Shown piece after piece: positions 43,945-53,047 of a stretch of DNA of 64,000 nucleotides; position 1 is the first letter of the stretch, and each line of letters begins with the position of its first letter. Origin of the DNA: Rheinheimera sp. 1928-s (lineage in GTDB: Bacteria > Pseudomonadota > Gammaproteobacteria > Enterobacterales > Alteromonadaceae). Under the pieces are notes generated by a model. That model ran no database searches. It was not told the DNA's origin and was given only the letters and a program-made list of their open reading frames with translations. The stretch lies in assembly GCF_029269265.1 (NCBI RefSeq), contig NZ_JARIXP010000001.1, positions 291,568-355,567 on the forward strand. Direction: 5' to 3'. The position numbers and the translations under genes were made by a program.

Positions 43945-44571
43945 TTAGAGCGCTGGATCGATCCGGCCCTGAATACTGCTGTTATGCCGAAACCAACCCG
44001 CTATGCTGTAGCGGGGTTCCGATGCGGGCAATACTTCATGCGGGAAGCGACAACTTTCAAACACCACCAGAGTACCGGCTTTAGGCTGAACTTTAGTTAA
44101 CAGTTGATCCTGTTCGTCATACAAAACCAGCTCGCCGCCTTGCTCTGCTGTATTCAGATAACAGACAGTGGAGAGCACTCTGTTAGAACGCCCCACAAAA
44201 GCATCCAGATGTTTCTGATAAAAGTCACCTTGCTGGTAGCGGGCGTAATGCGCTTCAAAATCTATTAAACCTAAAAAACAGCGCTGGTTCATATCGTGTT
44301 GCAGTTGTGCCATCATATGCAAATACTGCTGTTGCACCGGGTTATCAGCATTCAGCCAGGCGGTTTGATCCCGTCGCACCTGTAAGTCCAACAGATGCTG
44401 GCCCTGACGGCCAACGCCTGCTGCTTTTAGCTCTTGTTGTTGTACGTCCTGATACAAAGCCTGACATAAATCCGCCGGAATAGCCTGTTCCAGCACCACA
44501 TAGCCTTGCTGATAAAAAGGGCTGGCTAGTTGTTCAAGCCAATTTGTTATGCAGGGCCACTGATAGGACAT
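43945..44571 (-). CDS. 2-oxoglutarate/Fe(II)-dependent oxygenase, prolyl-4-hydroxylase-like
   Basis: 208 residues with a double-stranded beta-helix fold. The iron ligands are His-x-Asp in 'YQKHLDAF' (about residues 119-126) and the distal His in 'FPHEVLP' (about 176-182), and the 2-oxoglutarate Arg/Ser follows in 'PRYSIAGWFRHN'. 'LSTVCYLNTAEQGGELVLYD' is typical of prolyl-hydroxylase-like and SM-20-related bacterial oxygenases, which may hydroxylate EF-Tu or ribosomal proteins. The target is unknown. It ends 17 bp from the convergent ubiA. Confidence 0.88.
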   Translation of the reverse strand: MSYQWPCITNWLEQLASPFYQQGYVVLEQAIPADLCQALYQDVQQQELKAAGVGRQGQHLLDLQVRRDQTAWLNADNPVQQQYLHMMAQLQHDMNQRCFLGLIDFEAHYARYQQGDFYQKHLDAFVGRSNRVLSTVCYLNTAEQGGELVLYDEQDQLLTKVQPKAGTLVVFESCRFPHEVLPASEPRYSIAGWFRHNSSIQGRIDPAL

Positions 44572-44638
44572 AAAGACGGTTCCGCCGTATTTCGCTGTGA
44601 AATTGCGGCTTTGTACGTCAGAAGATGAACTGCTGTCA

Positions 44639-44670
44639 AGACAACACAGAAGCGAGCCTCTGTGTTGTCT
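44639..44670 (-). terminator. Hairpin after the ECF-operon's last gene
   Basis: AGACAACACAG (44639-44649) pairs exactly with CTGTGTTGTCT (44660-44670), a 10-nt loop between. It lies 14 bp beyond the stop of the gene at 44685. There is no clear T run, so the terminator role is tentative. Confidence 0.6.
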
Positions 44671-44684
44671 GAGGGGAAGAGCTG

Positions 44685-45614
44685 TTAGTACTGGTAATAA
44701 CTGGCTTTTTTCAATAAAGCCGGTGCATCAATTTTGCCTGTGACACACTGGTTGATATCGGCTTTTTTCACCACCCAATAGTGATCTTTGGCGTTATTAC
44801 GGCCAGATAAGCTCAATTGAAAAGACACAAACTCCTGCTCTTTTAAATCACGTAAGCTGGCACCGTAATCACATAAAGTACTGCTGAATACCTGCCCCAC
44901 TTTTGCCACCAGCTCAGTCTGGCGTTGTGCTGCCAGCTTTTGTTGCTCAGCGCGTTTTTTATTGTATTCCTGCTCCTGCTCGGTCAGGCTCTTTTGTAAC
45001 TGGGCCAGCTGAGTTTTCAGTTGTTCTGACTTTTGGTTAATCTCTTTTAGCTCCTTTTGCTGCTCCGCAGTGAGCTTACTGACTTTAGACGAAAACTCGA
45101 TATCGCGTTTTTCCCGTTCGTAATCCCGTAAATCCCGTTCTATATCCCGGCGTTCTTCCCGCAAATCACGTAGTTTTTCACTTTGATCCTGTTGCTGTTC
45201 AGCCAAAGCTTCGGCGGCTTCCGCCATTTCTTCAATAGCCTCTTCATCAAAGCTAAAACTAAAGCTATTGCCATTTTCCGAGATGCTGATGGAGTTGGCT
45301 ACATTAGTGGCAACTGCCATCGCAGTACCCGGAGCTCCCGGTGCCGCAGGAGGCATAGGCGGCATCGGAGGCATAACAAAATGGCGTAACCAGCCACTGT
45401 TGCTGTCGACTCTGAATGCAACACCTTGTCCCATCAGGTAACTGTGTTGGATCCGGCCTATGCTGGAATGTTCCTGACCGCCCAGCGAGGTTTGCAGTAT
45501 GTCCTGCATTATTTTCAGGTTTTGTCCAAGGCGGCCATTGACTTCGGCTGCTGTTAAACCCGTACTTGCGATAATAAGGCCTGCCAACAAGGAGACTTTG
45601 CTGAATAGCTTCAT
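44685..45614 (-). CDS. Exported coiled-coil protein in an ECF sigma operon
   Basis: 309 residues: signal peptide ('LLAGLIIASTGLTA'), then a domain of about 70 residues, a Met-Pro/Ala-Pro-Gly linker (about 80-98, 'MPPMPPMPPAAPGAPG'), a long charged coiled coil rich in Arg, Glu and Lys (about 130-240), and a C-terminal domain with two Cys (in 'SSTLCDYG' and 'INQCVTGK'). I do not recognise the family. It is the third gene of an operon after an ECF sigma factor and a putative anti-sigma factor, so it may be the envelope partner. The ATG follows GGAGTAACAAACT. Confidence 0.75.
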   Translation of the reverse strand: MKLFSKVSLLAGLIIASTGLTAAEVNGRLGQNLKIMQDILQTSLGGQEHSSIGRIQHSYLMGQGVAFRVDSNSGWLRHFVMPPMPPMPPAAPGAPGTAMAVATNVANSISISENGNSFSFSFDEEAIEEMAEAAEALAEQQQDQSEKLRDLREERRDIERDLRDYEREKRDIEFSSKVSKLTAEQQKELKEINQKSEQLKTQLAQLQKSLTEQEQEYNKKRAEQQKLAAQRQTELVAKVGQVFSSTLCDYGASLRDLKEQEFVSFQLSLSGRNNAKDHYWVVKKADINQCVTGKIDAPALLKKASYYQY

Positions 45615-45634
45615 GAGTTTGTTACTCCACTAGG

Positions 45635-46261
45635 TTATCTGTTCTGAGTGTTCTGTGATGTACCAAGATCCAGTCTGGCTTGGCTTGGCTGGTAATTTTC
45701 CTGCCAGTAATGCCAGTCAGACTGACGTTGCTGATTCAGGTATTCAACCAGTTCCAGCATGTCGGTGCGTCTTTCTTTGGTTTGTTGTTCGGTTAAATAA
45801 TCCTTCAGCAAAATCAGCTGCGATGCCTGTTGCTGTTGCGTACCCTGCAACTGAGTCTGGATATAATCCTGCTGCTCTTTGCGATAGCTTGCCAGCAAGG
45901 TTTCCAGTTGTTGCTGTTGCATTTGTTGTGCGCCACGCCAGCTTAACGTCAGGCCGCTGTCCTGCATTTGCATTTCCAGTGGCGACAGGCTGATCACTAA
46001 AGCCAGGACGGAAAAAGCCACACTCAACTTTGGCCACCAGCTATGACTTTTTGTGGGTCTCTGCCATTGCTGGGCAAACATCGACATGCTGTCAATTTCA
46101 GGCACCGGCGCGAAAAAGGGCGCTTTGGCCTGACGCTGAATCACCTGCGCTGTCTGGAAACGGCTGTACCATTCACTGTTCTGGTCCAGCTGCTGTTCGC
46201 ATTCGCTGGCCGTCAATTTTCCGGCCAGCCATGCTTCAAAAATTTGCTGACTGTTCGACAT
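45635..46261 (-). CDS. Putative anti-sigma factor (single-pass membrane protein)
   Basis: 208 residues. An N-terminal region of about 75 residues, one membrane segment ('LSVAFSVLALVISLSPL', about 78-94), then a Gln-rich coiled-coil periplasmic part. It overlaps the upstream ECF sigma gene by 26 bp and lacks a visible zinc-ribbon His-x3-Cys-x2-Cys, so it is not a ZAS-type anti-sigma. The anti-sigma role is inferred from topology and position. It is followed after 20 bp by the exported coiled-coil protein. Confidence 0.68.
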   Translation of the reverse strand: MSNSQQIFEAWLAGKLTASECEQQLDQNSEWYSRFQTAQVIQRQAKAPFFAPVPEIDSMSMFAQQWQRPTKSHSWWPKLSVAFSVLALVISLSPLEMQMQDSGLTLSWRGAQQMQQQQLETLLASYRKEQQDYIQTQLQGTQQQQASQLILLKDYLTEQQTKERRTDMLELVEYLNQQRQSDWHYWQENYQPSQARLDLGTSQNTQNR

Positions 46262-46799
46262 CTGTTAACTCCAACTGCGTACGCAGTTTATCTAAGGCCG
46301 CATAAAATCTGGATTTGATGGTATTGCTCGACAGCGCCAGCTGATCGGCAATTTCATCAAAAGTAAACTGCTGGTAAAACCGCAATTCCACTACCAGTCG
46401 TTGCTCTGGCGGTAAAGTTCGCAACTGCTGTTGCACCATCCGTTGCGTGTGCTGGCCATAAAGTTGTTGTTCAAAACTTGGTGCTTCATCATCATAAAAA
46501 TCATGGTCGTCGGTAAACTCTGTGGTTGCTTTACGCTTCCTGAGCATATCCATAGCCCTGTAGTTGGCGATGCCAAACAACCAGCTTTTAAACGAACTGT
46601 CACCACGGTACTGCGCCAGGTTACGGCAAAGCACCATCAATACATCCTGCAATAAATCGCGGGCGTCATCGGGCGAACCCAGTAAACGCAGGCCAAAATA
46701 ATACAGGGGCGCCTGATATCTCGACACCAATTGCTGCCAGGCTTTGGCATCGCCGCCTATGGCTTTTTCTATTAAGCTCTCGTCGCTGCGTTTAAACAC
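46236..46799 (-). CDS. RNA polymerase ECF sigma factor
   Basis: 187 residues with sigma-70 region 2 ('YYFGLRLLGSPDDARDLLQDVLMVL', read in parts, and 'SFKSWLFGIANYRAMDMLRKRK') and region 4 ('LPPEQRLVVELRFYQQFTFDEIADQL' and 'SSNTIKSRFYAALDKLR'). It is a typical group 4 (ECF) sigma factor without extra domains. It is the first gene of a three-gene operon with a membrane anti-sigma-like protein and an exported coiled-coil protein, so it probably answers an envelope signal. The start ATG at 46799 is followed by region 1.2-2.1 directly. Autoregulation is likely but its promoter is not identified. Confidence 0.92.
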   Translation of the reverse strand: MFKRSDESLIEKAIGGDAKAWQQLVSRYQAPLYYFGLRLLGSPDDARDLLQDVLMVLCRNLAQYRGDSSFKSWLFGIANYRAMDMLRKRKATTEFTDDHDFYDDEAPSFEQQLYGQHTQRMVQQQLRTLPPEQRLVVELRFYQQFTFDEIADQLALSSNTIKSRFYAALDKLRTQLELTDVEQSANF

Positions 46800-46913
46800 T
46801 TTTGATCTGTGATGAAGTTGTATTGATGATAAGTCGTATCAGGTCTGAAAATAGTTTGCCTGATTTAACAAAAAAGCAGGAATATTTTTGAGGTGTTTTT
46901 AAGTTATTAAATT

Positions 46914-46943
46914 AAAAGGGAAATTTTTTAATCGATTTCCCTT
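46914..46943 (-). terminator. Intrinsic terminator after the membrane protein gene at 46956
   Basis: On the minus strand, AAGGGAAAT pairs with ATTTCCCTT and is followed by TTAATTTAATAA. It begins 13 bp after the stop codon. Confidence 0.72.
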
Positions 46944-46955
46944 CGGTTGTACAGA

Positions 46956-47705
46956 TTATGACGCCTGGCTCCTTATTGGTTGAGATAAGCGGCGTTTAAA
47001 CCAGATAGTTGCTGGGATACCTATCAGGCTGGGGATCAGCCATGGCACCATCATCCAGTGGCCTGTTAATAACTCTTCAAATAAAGCGCGGCCGCCAAAG
47101 GCAAAAAATGCGGTGTAGGCTGCAATACCAGAACCAATCATGGCGGAGGCATGTTCTATTAACCAGCGGTTGTTTGTCACAGTTTTTGTATGCAGGTAAC
47201 TCAGAATACTAAAGCAGGTGATCAATGATATACCGGCAAACACCATCACCAGTGGCATACCAAATTTAAAACCTTGCCAGGCAGCATAGGGGGCGACGAT
47301 CACAAGCAGCCAGACAGGCGCCTGGTAGCTCCAGTGTTTCAGCGGATCACGGTTTTGTTTGCATAACAGAGTCCCTGTGGCATGACGTATAGTGACCCAG
47401 GTCAGCAGGCTAAGTAAAAACAGGAACAGGTTAAGCATCATAAAAAAGTTTAATTTGCGCTGCTGGATTTGGCCATCGACTAACAGAGCCGCACCTTTAA
47501 TTCCTATAGGATCAAACCAGACCAGACTGGTCATCACCAGACCGCTTAAGGCCACAGCCTTCATAATGTGACCATAATAACGACCTGAGCTGCGGTGTAA
47601 CGAGCTGCCTTTGCGGCTTAGCATGGGCAACCAGAACAGCAGCAGTGCAATGACACCTAAAGCAATATGTAGTTTTAATAACAGGCTATGTAGCATTAAC
47701 ATCAT
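46956..47705 (-). CDS. DUF2306-like integral membrane protein
   Basis: 249 residues with about seven membrane segments. 'LHIALGVIALLLFWLPMLSR', 'LHRSSGRYYGHIMKAVALSG' and a C-terminal 'WMMVPWLIPSLIGIPATIWF' resemble the DUF2306 proteins at 30042 and 30915, but the similarity is loose. It is divergent from a NarL-type sensor kinase gene, so it may be in its target set. The ATG at 47705 follows AAAGGGAGACTA, a good ribosome-binding site. Function unknown. Confidence 0.75.
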   Translation of the reverse strand: MMLMLHSLLLKLHIALGVIALLLFWLPMLSRKGSSLHRSSGRYYGHIMKAVALSGLVMTSLVWFDPIGIKGAALLVDGQIQQRKLNFFMMLNLFLFLLSLLTWVTIRHATGTLLCKQNRDPLKHWSYQAPVWLLVIVAPYAAWQGFKFGMPLVMVFAGISLITCFSILSYLHTKTVTNNRWLIEHASAMIGSGIAAYTAFFAFGGRALFEELLTGHWMMVPWLIPSLIGIPATIWFKRRLSQPIRSQAS

Positions 47706-47861
47706 TAGTCTCCCTTTAGCAGATGATGTCAGACTAAAACTTCAGCTTTGCTTTTACAGGTGCCATAAGTCAGGACTTTTGACTGTGACTTTTGGCCTAT
47801 TGAGCCAGCCTCTAAATAAGGCATACTGCAAATCAACGCAGCAACGATCATTAAAGCCGCA

Positions 47862-48995
47862 ATGAAATTAAAGTATTCAATAGCATGGGATGTTTTGGCG
47901 GGGTTACTCACCTGGTTTTTGGTGTTTGGCCTGACTTTATACCTGAGTTGGCCCCATGAGCGACTCTGGTCGTTGTGGCCTTGGGTTGTGCCTTTATTTC
48001 TGCTAAACGGCGCTGGTTTTTTTATGGTCACCCGCAGTGATGAACGTAATGGGCCCTTACCCCGCTTAGCGTTCATTGGTTATATCCTGCAGCTTTTGTC
48101 TGCTCTGGTGTTGAATTGGATGCTGCCTTGGGATTTTCTGGCGATCCTGAGCATTATCTGGGTGTCAGTGTTACCTTATCTGGTGTCGATGCGAACGGCT
48201 GTGTTGATCACTATTGCGCTGCTTGGGCTTTGGTATGGTGTGGATTCTACGTTGGAACAACGCTCAATGTGGATCACCGGGTTATTGTTCAGTAGCTTTC
48301 ACTTTTTTGCTTTGTTGATGACCAATCAGGCTCGTTCTGAACAAAAAGCCAAACAAGAATTGCAGCAAACCCATCAGCAATTACTGGCGACTCAGGATCT
48401 GTTGATGATGGCCTCTCAGCAGCAGGAGCGTTCCCGTATAGCCCGGGATTTACATGATGTGTTGGGTCATCATTTAACTGCTTTAACTATTAACTTGCAG
48501 GTCGCAGGACATTTAACCCAAGGCGAAGCCAAAGCCAAAGTGGATCAATGCCATCAGATCGCGAAGTTATTGTTGTCGGATGTGCGTGAAGCGGTTAGTG
48601 CCTTGCGTGAACAGCAGCAGTTTTCTATTTACCAGGCACTGGAGACGCTTCTGACTGAATTACCGGGACTGAAGGTGAACTGGGATTGCCCCCGGGATGC
48701 AGACGTTGCCGATGTGAAAGTTGCACAGCAACTGCTGTTGATTGTGAAGGAAGCTTTAACTAATACTTTAAGACATAGTCAGGCTACAGAGTTTAATCTG
48801 TCGGTAAAGCTTGTGGATGGATTTTTGCACCTGATGATTGATGACAACGGCAAAGTTTCGCCTGACTGGAAAGCGGGCAATGGCTTAACAGGTATGCAGG
48901 AGAGAGTGGCTTCATGTGCCGGTACTTTGGTCTGGCAAGTGAAAGACAACCACTTTTGTTTACAAGTCACTTTACCTTCAGGAATTCAACCATGA
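47862..48995 (+). CDS. NarL-type sensor histidine kinase
   Basis: 377 residues. About residues 1-150 form five or six membrane helices, followed by a coiled coil ('AKQELQQTHQQLLATQDLL') and a HisKA_3 domain with the phosphorylated His in 'RSRIARDLHDVLGHHLTAL' (about 192-210), then a HATPase domain with 'IVKEALTNTLRHSQATEFN' and 'GNGLTGMQERVASCAGTLVW'. The signal is unknown; no extracytoplasmic domain is present, so it may read a membrane or intracellular cue. It overlaps the response regulator gene by 4 bp. Resembles DesK-type kinases. Confidence 0.92.
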   Translation: MKLKYSIAWDVLAGLLTWFLVFGLTLYLSWPHERLWSLWPWVVPLFLLNGAGFFMVTRSDERNGPLPRLAFIGYILQLLSALVLNWMLPWDFLAILSIIWVSVLPYLVSMRTAVLITIALLGLWYGVDSTLEQRSMWITGLLFSSFHFFALLMTNQARSEQKAKQELQQTHQQLLATQDLLMMASQQQERSRIARDLHDVLGHHLTALTINLQVAGHLTQGEAKAKVDQCHQIAKLLLSDVREAVSALREQQQFSIYQALETLLTELPGLKVNWDCPRDADVADVKVAQQLLLIVKEALTNTLRHSQATEFNLSVKLVDGFLHLMIDDNGKVSPDWKAGNGLTGMQERVASCAGTLVWQVKDNHFCLQVTLPSGIQP

Positions 48996-49636
48996 CTTTG
49001 CGTGTGCTGTTGGTGGACGATCAAATGCTGATCCGTCAGGGCATTAAAAGCCTATTGCAGCTGTCTGGCCAGGTGGATGTGGTTGCCGAAGCCCCGGATG
49101 GCTCGACTGTGGTGGAGCTGGTGCAGTTGCATCAACCAGACGTGATTTTATTGGATTTATCTATGCCCAAAGTGGATGGCATCGCCACACTGGAGCTGCT
49201 GAAGCAACAGCAACTGAAAACGCCCGTGCTTATTCTGACTACTTTTGAAGAGCATGATCTGGTGTTAAAAAGCATCCAGCTTGGAGCTAAAGGCTATTTA
49301 CTCAAAGACGTGTCGCTCGACAGTTTAGTCTCTGCCATTCAAACCCTGCAGCAAGGCGGCACCTGTTTTCAAAGTACCATCACAGAACGTTTGTTGTCAG
49401 GATTGAACCCGGTCAGTAATTTCCCGCGCCCTGCCGCTATTGAAGAGTTATCCGACAAAGAACTGCAAATTCTGCAATTGATGGCGTCGGGTTATGCCAA
49501 TAAAGAAATAGCCAGCGCGCTGTATAAATCTGAGGGCACTATTAAGAATCAGATCTCCAGCATTTTGGCTAAATTAGGGGTGCGTGACAGAACTCGTGCT
49601 GTGCTCTTGGCTTTAGAGCTTGGCTTGATCCACTGA
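48992..49636 (+). CDS. NarL/FixJ-family response regulator
   Basis: 214 residues: receiver domain (about 1-120) with 'VLLVDDQMLIRQGIKSLL' and the phosphorylated Asp in 'PDVILLDLSMPKVDGIA', then a LuxR-type helix-turn-helix ('IEELSDKELQILQLMASGYANKEIASALYKSEGTIKNQISSILAKLGVRDRT', read in parts, about 144-195). The ATG at 48992 overlaps the kinase stop (ATGA), so they form a cognate pair. Targets unknown; the divergent DUF2306-like gene at 46956 is a candidate. Confidence 0.94.
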   Translation: MTLRVLLVDDQMLIRQGIKSLLQLSGQVDVVAEAPDGSTVVELVQLHQPDVILLDLSMPKVDGIATLELLKQQQLKTPVLILTTFEEHDLVLKSIQLGAKGYLLKDVSLDSLVSAIQTLQQGGTCFQSTITERLLSGLNPVSNFPRPAAIEELSDKELQILQLMASGYANKEIASALYKSEGTIKNQISSILAKLGVRDRTRAVLLALELGLIH

Positions 49637-49730
49637 AATTGCTAAGTCGCTGATTTAAGGCGCCGTAATCCCTATTATTACCGCTATACTGGAACTGTCG
49701 ACAAAGTCAGAATCGGAGTTTTTTGTCTTT

Positions 49731-52700
49731 ATGCGGTCAAAGCGCCCTTTACACAACGGAATGTCCTTGCGGCTCTTTTTTACAGTGCCTGTCTTATTGC
49801 TGTTTATTCTGACCGCAGGACTGGTCAGTCTGATTTCTTATGTCAACGGACAACATGCGGCCTTGAGTTATGGCGAAAAACTGGCTGACCAGATCAGCCT
49901 GCGCGTGAATTCTCATTTGCACTATTTATTGGCAGTGCCAAAAACTGTATTGGATTCCACCCTGCAATCCATAGACAGCGGTATTCTGGACCTGCAATCA
50001 GAGCAGGATCTGGCTCGTTTTATGACAGTGCAAATTCGTAGTGCTCCTTATTTAACCTATGTCTCAGCTGGTTTTGCCAATGGTCGTTATCTGGCGGTCA
50101 ACAGAGATGTTGGTGATGGTCAGTTGACCCTGATCAGCTCTATGAATCAGCAAGATTTAGTCCGGGTGCGTTACACCTTGCAGGAAGTGGGTTTACCTGG
50201 TGCAGCTTTGGAACAAGGCATCCCCTATGATGTCAGAACCCGCAGCTGGTTTCAGCATGCAGTGCAACAAGGTAAACCCAGCTGGTATCCGATCTACAAA
50301 TATCAATCCTATGACGGACTTGGCGTAGGATTGGCGGCGCCCACTTACAACCGAAGCGGTCAGTTAGAGGCCGTCATTGCTGCAGATATGAGCTTGCGTC
50401 ATCTGGAGTTGTATCTGCAGGCCCAGCCCGTGGCAGGCAATGGCATGATTTTTATCACAGATCAGCAAGGTTACCTGATTGCCTCATCCACTCAGACGCC
50501 ATTGGTTAGTGAACGTGGAGCCGAAATTACTCAACTGATGGCCAGTCAAAGCGAACACCCTTTACTGCAAAAAGCTGCTGCTGTACTGAGCGGGCAAAAA
50601 CACAACGAAGGTCAGCAGCAACTGGAACTGGATGGTGAACATTATTTGCTGAACTATACCGAGTTCAGTGATCCACAAGGTTTAAAGCTGCGCATCGCAG
50701 TGGTTCTGCCACAGCAACCACTGATGAGTTTTGTCGATGAAAATTCTTTGCAGGCTTTATGGTTAATTTTGTTAGCCGTGATAGTGGGGGCGCTGTTGAT
50801 TTTTGTGTTAAGCCGTAAACTGGTGCAACCTATAGAAGCTTTGCATCGCCGGGCGGATATGCTGGCCAGTGGCGACAGAACAGATTTTGAACTGTATCAG
50901 ACCCCGGTTTTTGAACTTAATGGCCTGATCCACTCTTTTAGCATGATGGCGACTAAACTCAGCGATGCTTTTGCACAACTGGAGCATAAAGTAGAGCAAG
51001 GCACAGCATCGCTGGAACGTTTGTCTTTGGTGGTCAGCCGAACCAGTAATGGCGTGATTGTGACCAATACTGCGGGCTATATTGAATGGGTCAACCCGGC
51101 TTATGAACGTTTATCCGGTTACAAGGCCAGTTCTTTACAGGCTAAAGCTATAACCCAGGTATTAGCCAATCAAAAAGCGGATGCTTTAGCGCTGCAACGT
51201 ATTCATCAGGCTATTAGCGGGGGCTCAGGTTTTTCTGAAGAGCTGTTGTGTTACAGCACATCAGGTCAGGCTTGCTGGTTGAGTCTGGAGTGTGATGCCG
51301 TATTCAGTGAGCAAGGCCAACTGACAGGATTTGTGCTGATTTGCCTGGATATCAGCAGCAGGAAAAAGTCTGAGTCTGCGGAAAAAGACAGTCAGGATCG
51401 GACCGTACGTCAACGCAGTACTTTGGCGCAACTGGTGGTGGATGAAGCTGTTGCCATTGGAGACAGTCTGGCTTTCGCTAAAAATCTGGTGCAGGCAACA
51501 TCTTTGGCCCTGCTTTGTAACAGAGTCAGTGTCTGGATGTTGTCTGAGCAAGGCGACGAAATGTTTTGTTTGGCCTTACACCAACACGAAGGTGAACAGC
51601 ATTTAGGTCAGCTGTTGTTACGAAGAGCGGATTACCCGCAGTATTTTGCCGCTGTCGCTTCGCGTGGCTGGATCTGTGCCAATGATGCGATTAACGACCC
51701 TGCCACCAGTGAGTTTGCTGAACTTTATCTGAAACCTTTAGGCATCAGTTCTATGCTCGATGCAGGTATTATTATTGCCGGTAAAGTGGTAGGGGTGTTG
51801 TGTCTTGAACATATAGGCCCGCAACGACAATGGTATTCCGACGAAGAAGCTTTTGTCAGTGCTGTTGCAGCCATCATGGCGCAAACTTTATCAGTAGCGC
51901 AGCGCAAAGATGCAGAGCAAATAAGTAAAGAATATGCTCAGCACACTCAAACCATTTTAAACAACGTGGTGGATGGCATTATCACTATTGATGAAAATGG
52001 CCGTATTGCCAGTATGAACCCTGCCGCCCAGGATTTATTCCGCTGCAAGGCTGAAGACTTTTTAGGCCACTATGCCACCAATCTGCTGCCAGCTGTGTTG
52101 AGACAACAGCAGGAATCCCAGCAGGCTTATTTACCCACCCCAGGGGTAAAACCTTTATTAGGTTGCAACCGCGAGTTGGATGGGTTACGTGCGGATGGCA
52201 GTATCTTTGCGATGGAATTGGCCTTGTCAGTGATCCGCAGGCAAGGGCGACTGATTTACATCTGTACTGTGCGGGATATCAGTGACCGTAAACGTATAGA
52301 GCGGTTAAAAAATGAATTTGTCTCCACAGTCAGCCATGAACTGCGTACGCCTTTAACTTCTATAACCGGAGCTTTGGGTTTGTTGCATGCTGGGGTGATG
52401 GGCGATATGCAGGAAAAAGTCAGCAGCCTGATCAGCATCGCCTATAAAAATTGCCAACGTTTAACCTTATTGATTAATGACTTACTGGATATTGAAAAAA
52501 TAGCAGCAGGAAAAATGCAGTTTGATTTAAAAGTTGAGCTGGTGTTGCCCTTAATCCAGCAAGCTTTGGATGCCAATAAAATGATGGCTCAGGAACGGCA
52601 TATTCAGCTGCATGTTCAGACCATCATGACGGATGTCAGCATCAGAGTGGATGCCAAGCGTTTTATTCAGGTGTTATCAAATTTTTTAAGTAACGCCATT

Positions 52701-52991
52701 AAATTTTCACCTGCTGCCGCCACAGTGGTGGTGGAGTTGAGTCTGAATGAACAAATGGTGCGTATCGCCGTGGTGGATCAGGGGCCAGGTATCCCGGAGA
52801 AATTCCGCGACCGTATTTTTCAGCGTTTTTCACAGGCCGACGCTTCTGATACCAGGCAAACTGGAGGCACTGGTCTTGGTTTGGCCATTTCAAAAGAGCT
52901 GGTGCATGGCATGAATGGTTTAATTGGTTTTGAATCTGTGGAAGGCCAGGGGGCTACTTTTTATTGCTGCTTTGCTTTAGCCCAAGACTGA
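49731..52991 (+). CDS. Multi-domain sensor histidine kinase (dCache-HAMP-PAS-GAF-PAS-HisKA-HATPase)
   Basis: 1086 residues. Membrane helix at about 12-35, a periplasmic dCache-like sensor domain (about 40-335, including 'PYDVRTRSWFQHAVQQGKPSW', read in parts), a second helix (about 342-362), HAMP (about 362-415), PAS (about 430-545, 'SNGVIVTNTAGYIEWVNPAY'), GAF (about 560-715), a second PAS (about 730-845, 'VVDGIITIDENGRIASMNPA'), HisKA ('FVSTVSHELRTPLTSITGAL', His about 868) and HATPase with 'GGTGLGLAISKELV'. There is no receiver domain and no adjacent response regulator apart from the NarL type, which pairs with another kinase. It is probably an orphan. Confidence 0.92.
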   Translation: MRSKRPLHNGMSLRLFFTVPVLLLFILTAGLVSLISYVNGQHAALSYGEKLADQISLRVNSHLHYLLAVPKTVLDSTLQSIDSGILDLQSEQDLARFMTVQIRSAPYLTYVSAGFANGRYLAVNRDVGDGQLTLISSMNQQDLVRVRYTLQEVGLPGAALEQGIPYDVRTRSWFQHAVQQGKPSWYPIYKYQSYDGLGVGLAAPTYNRSGQLEAVIAADMSLRHLELYLQAQPVAGNGMIFITDQQGYLIASSTQTPLVSERGAEITQLMASQSEHPLLQKAAAVLSGQKHNEGQQQLELDGEHYLLNYTEFSDPQGLKLRIAVVLPQQPLMSFVDENSLQALWLILLAVIVGALLIFVLSRKLVQPIEALHRRADMLASGDRTDFELYQTPVFELNGLIHSFSMMATKLSDAFAQLEHKVEQGTASLERLSLVVSRTSNGVIVTNTAGYIEWVNPAYERLSGYKASSLQAKAITQVLANQKADALALQRIHQAISGGSGFSEELLCYSTSGQACWLSLECDAVFSEQGQLTGFVLICLDISSRKKSESAEKDSQDRTVRQRSTLAQLVVDEAVAIGDSLAFAKNLVQATSLALLCNRVSVWMLSEQGDEMFCLALHQHEGEQHLGQLLLRRADYPQYFAAVASRGWICANDAINDPATSEFAELYLKPLGISSMLDAGIIIAGKVVGVLCLEHIGPQRQWYSDEEAFVSAVAAIMAQTLSVAQRKDAEQISKEYAQHTQTILNNVVDGIITIDENGRIASMNPAAQDLFRCKAEDFLGHYATNLLPAVLRQQQESQQAYLPTPGVKPLLGCNRELDGLRADGSIFAMELALSVIRRQGRLIYICTVRDISDRKRIERLKNEFVSTVSHELRTPLTSITGALGLLHAGVMGDMQEKVSSLISIAYKNCQRLTLLINDLLDIEKIAAGKMQFDLKVELVLPLIQQALDANKMMAQERHIQLHVQTIMTDVSIRVDAKRFIQVLSNFLSNAIKFSPAAATVVVELSLNEQMVRIAVVDQGPGIPEKFRDRIFQRFSQADASDTRQTGGTGLGLAISKELVHGMNGLIGFESVEGQGATFYCCFALAQD

Positions 52992-53047
52992 GCCAGATTG
53001 GCTGTCGCTCCGTATAGCTTCTTTATCTTGCTAAAGGAGTTTTTAAT

